In this document: one piece after another, positions 6,823-15,850 of the stretch
Position numbering within the stretch: position 1 is the first letter of the stretch
How the letters are laid out: the number at the start of each line of letters is the position of its first letter
Source of the DNA: Steroidobacter agaridevorans
Lineage (GTDB): Bacteria > Pseudomonadota > Gammaproteobacteria > Steroidobacterales > Steroidobacteraceae
DNA: 61,937 nt
Assembly (NCBI RefSeq): GCF_009932555.1
Contig: NZ_BLJO01000010.1
Location: 1 to 61,937 of the forward strand
Direction of reading: 5' to 3'
The notes under the pieces: model-generated
What the model saw: the letters and a program-made list of their open reading frames with translations, nothing else
Told to the model about the DNA's origin: nothing
Databases searched by the model: none
Made by a program: the position numbers and the translations under genes

Positions 6823-9393
6823 ATGATCGAGGCATGCGCGCGCGCCGAACTTCGCGGCGCCATTGTGGCAGCACTGCTCGTGAGCACTCTTTATGGGTGC
6901 GCGAAGAAGGAAGAAACGACGGGCGAGACTCAGCCCAGTCGCATCACCACCGCCTCCAATGTGCATCCGGAAATCTGGCCGCAAGTTTCGCTGCCCGCAT
7001 TGGATGACACCGCGATCGAACCGCGCCTGAACGAGTTGCTGAGCTCGCTGAGCGTGGAAGAAAAGGTCGGCCAGATCATTCAAGCCGACGTTGGCAGCGT
7101 CACGGCCGAGGACGTGCGCAAGTATCGGCTCGGCTCGGTATTGAATGGCGGCAACTCCGCACCGGGTGGCGACGATCTCGCACCAGCGAAGGTATGGCTC
7201 GCCGCGGCGGACGCGTTCTATGAAGCGTCGATGGATACGCGCGATGGCAGGCATGCCATTCCGATCATGTGGGGCGTCGATGCGGTCCATGGCCACAACA
7301 ACATCATTGGCGCCACGTTGTTCCCTCACAATGTCGCGCTGGGCGCCACTCGCAACGCCGACTTGATGCGCAAGATCGGCGCGATCACGGCCACCGAGCT
7401 GCGTGTCACCGGCCAGGAGTGGACGTTCGCACCGACCATTGCCGTCGCTCAGGATGTGCGCTGGGGGCGGGCTTACGAGTCGTACTCGGAAAATCCCACG
7501 CTGGTTCGTGAGTACGCGCATGCCATCGTGCTCGGTCTGCAAGGCGATCCGGGCAAGCCGGATTTCCTGCGCGGCAATCACGTCATCGCGACCGCCAAAC
7601 ATTTCCTCGCCGATGGTGGAACGTTCGAAGGCCGCGATCAGGGCGACGCCCGCATCACCGAAGAACAGCTGCGTGACTTGCACGGCCCCGGCTATGTCGC
7701 CGCGATCGGCGCCGGCGTGCAAGTCGTGATGGCGTCTTTCTCCAGCTGGCAAGGCAAGAAGATCACCGGTCACCACGGCCTGCTGACCGACGTGCTCAAG
7801 GATCGCATGGGCTTCGACGGCTTCATCGTCGGCGACTGGAACGCGCACGGCCAGGTCGAAGGCTGCACGAACGTGAGCTGCCCCGCCGCCGTCAATGCGG
7901 GCCTCGATATGTTCATGGCGCCCGATAGCTGGAAGGGCCTCTACGACAACACGCTTGCGCAAGTCCGCTCCGGCGAGATTCCGATGGCGCGCCTCGACGA
8001 TGCCGTCCGCCGCATTCTGCGCGTGAAGCTGCGCGCCGGGCTGTTCGAAGCAGGCAAGCCGTCGAGCCGCCCGCCGGGCGGCAAGTTCGAATTGCTGGGC
8101 GCGCCCGAACATCGCGCGGTGGCGAGACAAGCCGTGCGCGAATCGCTGGTGCTGCTGAAGAACACCAACAAGATATTGCCGCTCAAGCCCAACATGAAAG
8201 TGCTGGTCGCCGGCGACGGCGCGGACAACCTGCCGAAACAGAACGGCGGCTGGACGCTGACCTGGCAGGGCACCGGCATCACCAACAAACATTTCCCCAA
8301 GGCCGAGTCCATCTTCGCCGGCATCCGTTCGGCGGTGACCGCGGGCGGCGGATCGGCAGCACTGAGCGTGGATGGCAAGTACACACGCAAGCCGGATGTC
8401 GCCATCGTCGTGTTCGGCGAAGATCCCTACGCCGAATTCCAGGGCGACATCGCGACGCTGCAGTACAAGCCGGGCGATACCAAAGATCTCGAGCTGCTGA
8501 AGAAACTGCGCGCCGATCAGATTCCCGTGGTCGCGGTTTTCCTGTCGGGCCGCCCGATGTGGATGAACGCCTATTTGAACGCGTCGGATGCGTTCGTCGC
8601 GGCCTGGCTGCCGGGCTCTGAGGGTGGCGGCATCGCGGACGTGATGTTCACGAAGAAGGACGGCTCCGTGAACTACGACTTTAAAGGCAAGCTGCCGTTT
8701 GCGTGGCCGCGTTCGCCGCAGAAGTTCAACAGCGAAGGCGCACCGGAAGCACCGCTGTTCGATTACGGCTACGGCCTGACCTATCAGGACACCGCCGACG
8801 TTCCGGCGCTGTCCGAAGAAATCCCGGCCACGCCCGCGGGCCAGACATCGACGCACAACTACTTCGCCGCTGGCCGCCCGTCGGCAGGCTGGCAGCTCGC
8901 GGTCGGCAACGGCGCTGGCGCCCGCACGATCCTCGCCACGGCGAGCGGCAACTCACAAGACGATACGCTCACCGTCGCCGCCCTCGATCACTCTGCCCAG
9001 GAAGACGCCCGGCTGGTGAAGTGGTCAGGCCACGGCCCGGCCACGCTTGCCCTGCAAGGCGAGACGCCGATCGACCTGCAGCGCGAGGCCAATGGCCAGC
9101 TGTCAGTGGCTTTCGAGTACCGCGTCGACACGCCGCCGACCGGCAAAGTCACGCTTGGCATTGAATGCGGACCGGGTTGTCGTGGAGACTTGCCCATCGA
9201 TGCGCAGCTGCGACAGGCGCCGGCAGGGGAGTGGCGCCAGCTGAAAATGCCGTTGCACTGTTTCCAGGGCAAGGGCGCCGACCTGCGCAATGTCACCGCG
9301 CCGTTCCTGCTGACCAGCGCCGGCAAGCTCGAGCTCGGCATTGCCAATGTGCGGCTGGAGTCGGGCTTGAACGATACGGCCGGTTGCGAGTGA
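6823..9393 (+). CDS. Exported GH3 beta-glucosidase (lipoprotein, ExoP type)
   Basis: An 856-residue glycoside hydrolase family 3 enzyme with a lipobox-like signal (LLVSTLYGC), so probably anchored in the outer membrane or periplasm. The TIM-barrel domain contains the KHFLADG and GFDGFIVGDWN motifs, with nucleophile D338. The alpha/beta sandwich follows (KVLVAGDGADNLPKQNGGW). An extra C-terminal domain of about 200 residues resembles the carbohydrate-binding tail of ExoP/CdxA-type exo-glucanases. ATG 6823 is preferred over 6778 because it has a GGGGGCGGA ribosome site and starts at the signal peptide. Likely substrate is a beta-glucan oligosaccharide; linkage cannot be told. Control is probably through the LacI operator upstream. 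Confidence 0.9.
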   Translation: MIEACARAELRGAIVAALLVSTLYGCAKKEETTGETQPSRITTASNVHPEIWPQVSLPALDDTAIEPRLNELLSSLSVEEKVGQIIQADVGSVTAEDVRKYRLGSVLNGGNSAPGGDDLAPAKVWLAAADAFYEASMDTRDGRHAIPIMWGVDAVHGHNNIIGATLFPHNVALGATRNADLMRKIGAITATELRVTGQEWTFAPTIAVAQDVRWGRAYESYSENPTLVREYAHAIVLGLQGDPGKPDFLRGNHVIATAKHFLADGGTFEGRDQGDARITEEQLRDLHGPGYVAAIGAGVQVVMASFSSWQGKKITGHHGLLTDVLKDRMGFDGFIVGDWNAHGQVEGCTNVSCPAAVNAGLDMFMAPDSWKGLYDNTLAQVRSGEIPMARLDDAVRRILRVKLRAGLFEAGKPSSRPPGGKFELLGAPEHRAVARQAVRESLVLLKNTNKILPLKPNMKVLVAGDGADNLPKQNGGWTLTWQGTGITNKHFPKAESIFAGIRSAVTAGGGSAALSVDGKYTRKPDVAIVVFGEDPYAEFQGDIATLQYKPGDTKDLELLKKLRADQIPVVAVFLSGRPMWMNAYLNASDAFVAAWLPGSEGGGIADVMFTKKDGSVNYDFKGKLPFAWPRSPQKFNSEGAPEAPLFDYGYGLTYQDTADVPALSEEIPATPAGQTSTHNYFAAGRPSAGWQLAVGNGAGARTILATASGNSQDDTLTVAALDHSAQEDARLVKWSGHGPATLALQGETPIDLQREANGQLSVAFEYRVDTPPTGKVTLGIECGPGCRGDLPIDAQLRQAPAGEWRQLKMPLHCFQGKGADLRNVTAPFLLTSAGKLELGIANVRLESGLNDTAGCE

Positions 9394-9433
9394 TTTGTTT
9401 GCGACCGATTAATTTGTTAGTTAAGTGTCCGCA

Positions 9434-10462
9434 ATGACCAAAGCACCGCCCCGCCGGGCGAAAATCCAAGACGTGGCCGAAGCAGCCGGCGTCGCCATCA
9501 AGACCGTTTCGCGGGTATTGAACAACGAGCCCAACGTGCGCGAGGAGACTCGCCAGCGCGTGCTCGCCATTGTCAAGAAACTCAACTACCACCCGAGCCT
9601 GTCGGCGCGCAGCCTGGCGGGCCGGCGCTCGTTCCTGATCGGGTTGATCTACGAAAACCCCAGCGCCAACTACATCGTCGACGTGCAACACGGCGCGATG
9701 GCCCGCTGCCGTGAAGACCGCTTTCAGCTGCTCATGCATCAGGTCACGGGCAAAGGCGAAGAAATGGAGCGCGATGTGCTGGGCCTCGTCGATCAGACGC
9801 ATCTCGATGGTTTGATCGTGACCGCGCCATTGAGCGAATCGGTGGATCTCATGCGGGCGCTCGACCGCCGGGCACTGCCTTTCGTGCGAGTGGCGCCGAA
9901 CGACGCCCCGCATCCGACGCCGTACGTGGACATGGACGACGCCGGCGCGGCGCGCGAGATGACCGAATATTTGATCGGCCTCGGCCATCGCCGCATCGGC
10001 TTCATCGTCGGTCATCCGGATCACTTCGCCAGCGGTCAGCGGCTGGTCGGCTACCAGGCGGCGCTCGCGGCGCACGGCATCGAATTCCAGGAACGTTACG
10101 TGCGCCAGGGCTATTTCATATTCGAGTCCGGCATGGAAGCCGCCCGAGAATTGCTCACCCAAGCGGACCCGCCGACCGCCATCTTCGCGAGTAACGATGA
10201 CATGGCCGCCGGCGTGCTGATGGCCGCGCATGAACTGGGCTTCAGTGTTCCTGAACGTCTGTCGGTGGCGGGATTCGACGACACCTACATCGCGAAAACC
10301 GTCTGGCCGCGGCTCACGACGGTGCATCAGCCCACGTACGATCTGGCATACACGGCGACCAACCTGCTTCTGCAAATGCTACAAACAGGTGCGGCCCCAC
10401 AGTCGATGCGATTGGGGTATCGTCTGGTGTGCCGCGCTTCGACGGCCGTCGTTCACAAATGA
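9434..10462 (+). CDS. LacI-family transcriptional regulator
   Basis: A 342-residue repressor with an N-terminal helix-turn-helix (KIQDVAEAAGVAIKTVSRVLNNEPNV), the LacI hinge helix (YHPSLSARSLAGRRS) and a periplasmic-binding-protein-like sensor domain. It starts 40 bp after the GH3 gene and probably senses the sugar released by that enzyme, binding the palindrome at 6759-6772. ATG 9434 is chosen; a GTG three codons earlier (9425) is also in frame. The DUF6279 gene starts 4 bp after its stop. Confidence 0.93.
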   Translation: MTKAPPRRAKIQDVAEAAGVAIKTVSRVLNNEPNVREETRQRVLAIVKKLNYHPSLSARSLAGRRSFLIGLIYENPSANYIVDVQHGAMARCREDRFQLLMHQVTGKGEEMERDVLGLVDQTHLDGLIVTAPLSESVDLMRALDRRALPFVRVAPNDAPHPTPYVDMDDAGAAREMTEYLIGLGHRRIGFIVGHPDHFASGQRLVGYQAALAAHGIEFQERYVRQGYFIFESGMEAARELLTQADPPTAIFASNDDMAAGVLMAAHELGFSVPERLSVAGFDDTYIAKTVWPRLTTVHQPTYDLAYTATNLLLQMLQTGAAPQSMRLGYRLVCRASTAVVHK

Positions 10463-10466
10463 CCGG

Positions 10467-11345
10467 ATGACCCGTACCGCCGCGTCTCCCGCTCGTGCAC
10501 GAATACTGTTGTTGATGCTTGCGGTGACGCTCGGTGTCTCCGCATGTACCAACTTCTTCTATAACCGGCTGGACACGCTGGCGGCCTGGTACATCCAGGA
10601 CCTGGTGTCGCTCGACGACACCCAGCGCAGCGATCTGCGCTCGTGGCTGGAGGGCACGCTGCAATGGCATCGCAGCTCGGAACTGGCTCTCTACGCAAAA
10701 TTTCTGCGCGAACTGGCCGGCACGGCGGCGCATCCTGGCAACGCGTCGACTTACAAAGGCATCGAAGCTCAGGTGGAACAGTTCGGCGGACGCCTCGTCC
10801 AGCAGGCCGCACCCGAGGCGGCTCGCCTGCTGATGAGCCTGTCACCGGATCAACTCACCGAGTTCGAAAGCAACCTCACCGAAAAATCCCGTGAGCGCAA
10901 CGAGAAAGATCTCAAAGCGCTCGCCGATGGCAAGTGGCACGAGAAGCGCGCCAAGGACATCGAGAAACAATTGAAGCGCTGGACCGGCTCGATCACCAAG
11001 CAACAGCAGCTGCTGATCGCCACGGAGAGCAAGCAGTTCGACAGCACGACCGCGGATTGGCTCGAAAGCCAGGCGCGCTGGCGCAAAGCCATGTTCGGCG
11101 CGCTCAAGGAACGTTTCACCGCAGGCCAGTCGCCGACCGCGGTCGAGGAGCGTATTCTCGCGCTGTTGCGCACGCCCGAAAGTCAGTGGACCCGCGCCTA
11201 TCAGACCAAGGCCGCGCAGAATCGCGAGCAATCGCTCGTGGTGCTGGGCGCCATCGATGCATCGCTGACGCCGGAGCAACGCAGCCATCTGCAACGCGAG
11301 CTGAACCAACTGGCACAACAGCTCGAGGCGATGACACAAAGCTGA
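10467..11345 (+). CDS. DUF6279 family lipoprotein
   Basis: A 292-residue protein with a signal peptide and lipobox (LGVSACTNFFYNRLDTLAAWYI). The mature part is almost entirely helical and rich in charged residues and glutamine. The opening FYNRLDTLAAWYIQDLVSLDDTQ is characteristic of the DUF6279 family of envelope lipoproteins, whose function is unknown. The start at 10467 (4 bp after the lacI stop) was chosen because the frame upstream overlaps lacI. Translational coupling to lacI looks likely. Confidence 0.85.
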   Translation: MTRTAASPARARILLLMLAVTLGVSACTNFFYNRLDTLAAWYIQDLVSLDDTQRSDLRSWLEGTLQWHRSSELALYAKFLRELAGTAAHPGNASTYKGIEAQVEQFGGRLVQQAAPEAARLLMSLSPDQLTEFESNLTEKSRERNEKDLKALADGKWHEKRAKDIEKQLKRWTGSITKQQQLLIATESKQFDSTTADWLESQARWRKAMFGALKERFTAGQSPTAVEERILALLRTPESQWTRAYQTKAAQNREQSLVVLGAIDASLTPEQRSHLQRELNQLAQQLEAMTQS

Positions 11346-11384
11346 TTCATCAACAGCGGATCGAACATCTCATAAGGAGCGACC

Positions 11385-12227
11385 ATGAGCCGTGCACTGT
11401 GGCTGGCCATCTCCGTCTCGTTGCTGACTGTCGCGGGCTGCAAGAAAGCGCCGCCGCCCGAACAACCGCCCGCCGAGCAAGCCGCACCCGCTGCAACTTC
11501 GGCCGCGCCCAGCGCCGAGCTGTCGGCCGAAGACAAGGCGGCGATCTTTGCGTCCATCGACAATATCGAGCGCCTGCCGGGCGATATGGATGAAGATTCG
11601 TGGCGCAAGCCGAGCGAAGTGCTGATGTTTCTCCAAGTGCGGCCCGGCATGAAGGTGGTCGATTACCTTGCAGCCGGCGGCTACTACACCGAACTGCTGT
11701 CGCGCGTCGTCGGCCCGGATGGCCAGGTGATCGCTTATAACAATCCCGAGTACCTGAAGTTCTCGGGCGAGAAGCCCAAGCAACGCTACGGCAACGATCG
11801 CTTGCCCAACGTCGTGCAGCTCACCACGCCGCCCGAAGAGGCGCCGTTCGAGCCGAACTCGCTGGACGCTGCGTTGTTCGTGATGTCGTATCACGATCTG
11901 CATTGGAAAGCGAAAGACGGCTCGTGGCCGAACACCGATCCGGCGCAGGCGCTCGCCAAACTCGTTCCGGCGTTGAAGCCGGGCGCGACAGTGGTCGTGT
12001 TGGATCACGTCGCGGCGGCGGGGGCGGACCCGGCGGTCAGCGTCGACGCGCTGCATCGCATGGATCCGGCCATCATCAAGCGTGACTTTGAAACAGCGGG
12101 GCTGACGTTCGACGCCGAGAGCAAGGCATTCGCGAATGTCGAGGACGATCACACCAAGCCGGTGTTCGATCCGGCGGTCCGTCACAAGACGGATCAAGTG
12201 ATGTATCGATTCAAGAAACCGAGTTAG
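11385..12227 (+). CDS. Exported methyltransferase-fold lipoprotein (COG4798-like)
   Basis: A 280-residue protein. A strong AAGGAG precedes ATG 11385. It has a signal peptide with lipobox (LLTVAGCKK), a Pro/Ala/Glu linker to about residue 45, then a Rossmann methyltransferase-like domain. The SAM loop is degenerate: VVDYLAAGGYYTELLSRVVGPDGQVIAYN in place of the usual DxGxGxG. It resembles the COG4798 'predicted methyltransferase' group, whose members often carry signal peptides. Because SAM is not known in the periplasm, catalysis is doubtful. Its stop overlaps by 4 bp the stop of the convergent EF-G gene. Confidence 0.8.
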   Translation: MSRALWLAISVSLLTVAGCKKAPPPEQPPAEQAAPAATSAAPSAELSAEDKAAIFASIDNIERLPGDMDEDSWRKPSEVLMFLQVRPGMKVVDYLAAGGYYTELLSRVVGPDGQVIAYNNPEYLKFSGEKPKQRYGNDRLPNVVQLTTPPEEAPFEPNSLDAALFVMSYHDLHWKAKDGSWPNTDPAQALAKLVPALKPGATVVVLDHVAAAGADPAVSVDALHRMDPAIIKRDFETAGLTFDAESKAFANVEDDHTKPVFDPAVRHKTDQVMYRFKKPS

Positions 12228-14287
12228 TCCTCCGCGCGCTTGAACGCTTGCGCGAGCTCTTGTTGTTTACGCGGCGGCACCGGATCGTAGTGACTTAGCT
12301 CCATCGTGTACGCGCCTTCGCCGCCGGTGAGCGATTTGACCCGCGATTGATAGTCGTTGATCTCTGCTAACGGCACCAGCGCACTGATCCGAGTGCGCTG
12401 GTTCGCCAGCGACTGACTGCCGCTCACGCGACCGCGGCGGGTTGCGAGATCGCCAGTGATATCTCCAGTGGCCGCACTGGGCGATGTGACTTCGATGCGC
12501 ACCAGCGGCTCGAGCACGATCGGCGCGGCCTCCTCGACCGCATTCAGAAACGCGCGCCGGCCGGCAGCGATGAAGGCCACTTCCTTCGAATCCACGGGGT
12601 GATGTTTGCCGTCGTGAACGATCACGCGGATGTCTTGTAGCGGAAAGCCAGCGACCGCGCCTTCGTTCAAAGCCTGGCGGACGCCCTTCTCGACCGCGGG
12701 AATGTATTGCGACGGAATGACGCCGCCGACCACTTCATCCACGAACTCGAATCCCTCGCCGCGCGGCAACGGCTCGACGCGCAAGTACACTTCACCGAAT
12801 TGCCCGGCGCCGCCCGTTTGTTTCTTGTGACGATGATGACCTTCCGCCGGCCGCGTGATGGTCTCGCGATATGGAATGCTCGGCGACTTGGTCTTGCAGC
12901 CGACGCCGTAGCGATCCTTCATGCGATCCAGCAGCACGCGCAGATGCAGATCGCCCATCCCGTACAGCACGGTCTCATTCATGCCGGCCTGATGTTCGAT
13001 GCGCACGCCCGGATCTTCGGCGACCAGCTTATGCAACGCGTCGGAAAGTCTTTGTTCCTCGCCGCGACGCTCCGGCTCGATGGCGACACCCGCCATCGCC
13101 GGCGGCAAGGTGATGGACTTGAGGTGATAGTGGTCTTCGTCGTGCGAGTCGTGGAGCACGGCATCGAAATGCATCTCCTCGACCTTCGGCACCGCGCAGA
13201 TGTCGCCGGGGATGGCCTGCGGCACCTCGACATGTTCCTTGCCTTGCAGACGATATAAATGCGCGACCTTGAACGGCTTGCGCGCGTCGCCGATGAACAG
13301 CTGCCCTCCCGACCGCACCGTGCCTTGATGGACGCGAAAAATGCCGAGCCGGCCGACGAACGGGTCGATGTTCACTTTGAAGACATGCGCGACCACGTGC
13401 TGGCTCGGATCGGCGTGCACCTGCACTCGCTCGGCCTGCCCATCCTCGCCGCGCAGAAAGGGCGGCGGATTGCCCTCCAGGGGATTGGGCATGAGGCGCG
13501 CGAAGATATTCAGCAATTCTTTGATGCCGACGCCGGTCTCGGCCGACGTGAAGCAGACCGGCACGAGGTGGCCCTCGCGCAAGGCGCGCTCAAAAGGGTC
13601 GTGCAGCTGCTCCGGGGACAGCTCTTCGCCCTGTTCCAGATACAGCGCCATCAGGTCTTCGTCGACTTCGACCACCTGGTCGATGATCTCGGTATGCGCG
13701 GTCTCGACCGATGAGAAATCCGGCGGCTGGATGGCGTCGGGCCCCGGATCGAAAAAGCAGTCCACCACCGACTTGCCGCCCTGGGCGGGCAGGTTCAGCG
13801 GCAGCAGCTCGCGCCCGAACAGCTCCCGCAGCTGCGCCAGCACCGCTTCGGGTTGGGCGTCCTTGGCGTCGATCTTGTTGATGATGACGAGTCGGCACAG
13901 CTCGCGGTCGCGGGCAAAGTCCATCATCCGCTGGGTGACCGGCTCGACCCCGTTCACGGCGCTGACCACCACCGCGGCAGTCTCGACCGCCTCCAGAACC
14001 GTCAGCGCGCGTCCGGCGAAATCCGGGTAGCCCGGTGTATCGAACAGTTGGACGTGACGGTCCGATACCGGGAAATGCACCAGCGCCGCGTCCAGGGAGT
14101 GGCGCAGCTGCCTTTCCTGCGGGTCGAAGTCACAAACGGTGGTGCCGCGCTCCAGGCTGCCGCGGCTGCGGATGACGCCAGCCTCGAGCAGCAGGCTTTC
14201 GGTGAGGAGGGTTTTACCCGAACCCGCCTGGCCGACCAGCGCGATGTTGCGAATGTCCGAGGTCGAATGGGCCCCTGAGATTGACAT
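12224..14287 (-). CDS. EF-G2-type elongation factor G paralogue
   Basis: A 687-residue translational GTPase with EF-G domain order. G1 is GQAGSGKT (19-26), G3 DTPG, G4 NKID. Domain II follows from about 290 and domains III-V from about 400. The switch I segment reads RGTTVCDFDPQERQLRHSL, without the canonical RGITI, as in Thermus EF-G-2-like proteins rather than housekeeping FusA. It probably acts on the ribosome under special conditions or has a non-canonical role. The ribosome site is unusually strong: GGAGGTGAT, nine bases complementary to the 16S tail, ends six bases before the ATG. Confidence 0.88.
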   Translation of the reverse strand: MSISGAHSTSDIRNIALVGQAGSGKTLLTESLLLEAGVIRSRGSLERGTTVCDFDPQERQLRHSLDAALVHFPVSDRHVQLFDTPGYPDFAGRALTVLEAVETAAVVVSAVNGVEPVTQRMMDFARDRELCRLVIINKIDAKDAQPEAVLAQLRELFGRELLPLNLPAQGGKSVVDCFFDPGPDAIQPPDFSSVETAHTEIIDQVVEVDEDLMALYLEQGEELSPEQLHDPFERALREGHLVPVCFTSAETGVGIKELLNIFARLMPNPLEGNPPPFLRGEDGQAERVQVHADPSQHVVAHVFKVNIDPFVGRLGIFRVHQGTVRSGGQLFIGDARKPFKVAHLYRLQGKEHVEVPQAIPGDICAVPKVEEMHFDAVLHDSHDEDHYHLKSITLPPAMAGVAIEPERRGEEQRLSDALHKLVAEDPGVRIEHQAGMNETVLYGMGDLHLRVLLDRMKDRYGVGCKTKSPSIPYRETITRPAEGHHRHKKQTGGAGQFGEVYLRVEPLPRGEGFEFVDEVVGGVIPSQYIPAVEKGVRQALNEGAVAGFPLQDIRVIVHDGKHHPVDSKEVAFIAAGRRAFLNAVEEAAPIVLEPLVRIEVTSPSAATGDITGDLATRRGRVSGSQSLANQRTRISALVPLAEINDYQSRVKSLTGGEGAYTMELSHYDPVPPRKQQELAQAFKRAED

Positions 14288-14460
14288 GGGGTATCACCTC
14301 CACGACCACGGCATTGTGGCCGTCTTGTGTCGCTTAACTGGAGATCGAGGCTCAGCATACTCCTCAACCGGCCATTAAGAAGCTTCAGCCTATTGGAGCT
14401 GTCGCGCCCTACGCTTAACCTACACACCTTGAACTAACTACCCACTCCCCCTGCTTCCCC

Positions 14461-15813
14461 ATGAGCAAGCGCGCCCTGATCGTCGACGACTCGCGTTCCG
14501 CGCGCGTCATTTTGAGCCGCATGCTGGAAGGCTATGGACTGGAAGTGGATTCCTCCGAGTCGGCCGAAGCGGCTCTGGAATTCCTGCGCCAGGCCCGTCC
14601 GGACGTGATTTTCATGGATCACTTGATGCCCGGCATGGACGGCTTCCAGGCGATCCAGGCCATCAAGGGCAATCCGGACACGGCGACCATTCCGGTCGTC
14701 ATGTACACCTCGCAGGAAGGCGAGCTGTACGTCAGCCAGGCCCGCGCGCTCGGCGCTGTTGGCGTTTTGCCGAAAACGGTGAAGCACTCCGACGTGTCGC
14801 GAGTCCTGTACCAGCTGCGGTTGTTGCCGGAACGTCGCGAGCCGAAACCCGTGGCGGTAGCGGCGGTCGCCCAGCAGGAAGGGTCGGCGGCCGTGCAGGT
14901 CGAGCCGGTCCGCCCCAGCGGCGGCGATGTCGAAAGCATGATTCGCAATGCCGTCGCGCCGCTGCTCAAGGAGCAGAGCGCGGAGATGCGGCGCTTCGTG
15001 CTGGCCAGCCTGGAGGCGTTCGCCCGCCGCATCGCCCCTGAAGGCAGGCCCGCGACGGTGCCCGCGCAGACTCCAGTTGCCGCCACGCCCGAGCAGCCGC
15101 AGCCGACCGACATGCAGACGCAGACTATCGTCGTGCGTCAAAGCCGTTGGCCGCTGGTCGCGGGAGTCGGGGCAATCGCGCTGATTCCGGCGCTGGTGCT
15201 GGCGCTGGTCTATTCCAAGGAGCTCGAGACCTCGAAGGCGCTGCGCAGCGCGGTCACGACCCTGCAGTCGACCATCGACGGTCAGCAAGCGCAGCTGACG
15301 ACGCTGCAAAAGAGCCTCGAGTCCGGCCAATTGGTCGCTGCTCCCGCCAAGCCTGACAATGTGACTTCCGAGACCGTTCCCTATGGCGAGGCCCCGCTGT
15401 CCGGCGCCCGGCTGGAACGGCTGCGCGACATGCTGGCTCAGCTGCGCGCGAACGGCTTCAAAGGCAAGGTGAAGATTGCCACCTTCGTCGGCGAGTTCTG
15501 CCTCACCGGCAACGGCATCGAAGGCTATTCCATGGCCACCGACGAGCTGCCGGTGAAGCGTTGCGATCTGGTCGGCAATCCGTTCGAAGACAGTCTGCCA
15601 AGCGCCCAGCGCCAGTCGCTGGCGTTCGCCAATCTGCTCTCGTCGCTGCGTCCGGATGGCGGGCTGACCGTCGAGGTCGCTCACGAGGGGCGCCGCCCGA
15701 GCGTGCCCTATCCCACCTCGGATCAGCTGGTGCGCGTCACCGCGGGCGAGTGGAACCGCATCGCCGCCCAGAACAATCGGGTGGAATTCGCAACTCAACC
15801 GGCCGGTTCATGA
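14461..15813 (+). CDS. Membrane-tethered response regulator (REC-TM-periplasmic domain)
   Basis: A 450-residue protein. Residues 1-120 are a complete receiver domain with D9/D10, phospho-acceptor D53 (FMDHLMPGMDG) and K105 (LPKT). A Pro/Ala-rich linker and a short helical region (156-192) follow. A single membrane helix at 231-251 leads to a coiled coil (252-288), and a periplasmic domain of about 140 residues without a recognised family. It contains no HTH, kinase or c-di-GMP output domain. No kinase lies next to it. It stands alone between EF-G and the dehydrogenase operon; ATG 14461 has no clear ribosome site. Confidence 0.85.
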   Translation: MSKRALIVDDSRSARVILSRMLEGYGLEVDSSESAEAALEFLRQARPDVIFMDHLMPGMDGFQAIQAIKGNPDTATIPVVMYTSQEGELYVSQARALGAVGVLPKTVKHSDVSRVLYQLRLLPERREPKPVAVAAVAQQEGSAAVQVEPVRPSGGDVESMIRNAVAPLLKEQSAEMRRFVLASLEAFARRIAPEGRPATVPAQTPVAATPEQPQPTDMQTQTIVVRQSRWPLVAGVGAIALIPALVLALVYSKELETSKALRSAVTTLQSTIDGQQAQLTTLQKSLESGQLVAAPAKPDNVTSETVPYGEAPLSGARLERLRDMLAQLRANGFKGKVKIATFVGEFCLTGNGIEGYSMATDELPVKRCDLVGNPFEDSLPSAQRQSLAFANLLSSLRPDGGLTVEVAHEGRRPSVPYPTSDQLVRVTAGEWNRIAAQNNRVEFATQPAGS

Positions 15814-15850
15814 GTTGTAACCCTCGTCACGGACGCTATTAGAGGGTTGC

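Noticed and set aside
6697-8856. Long antisense open frames over GH3, and similar ones at 14434-15798, 30637-33273, 34094-35725 and 44459-45991.
   Set aside because: Typical of GC-rich genes read backwards; the sense frames have clear domain matches.
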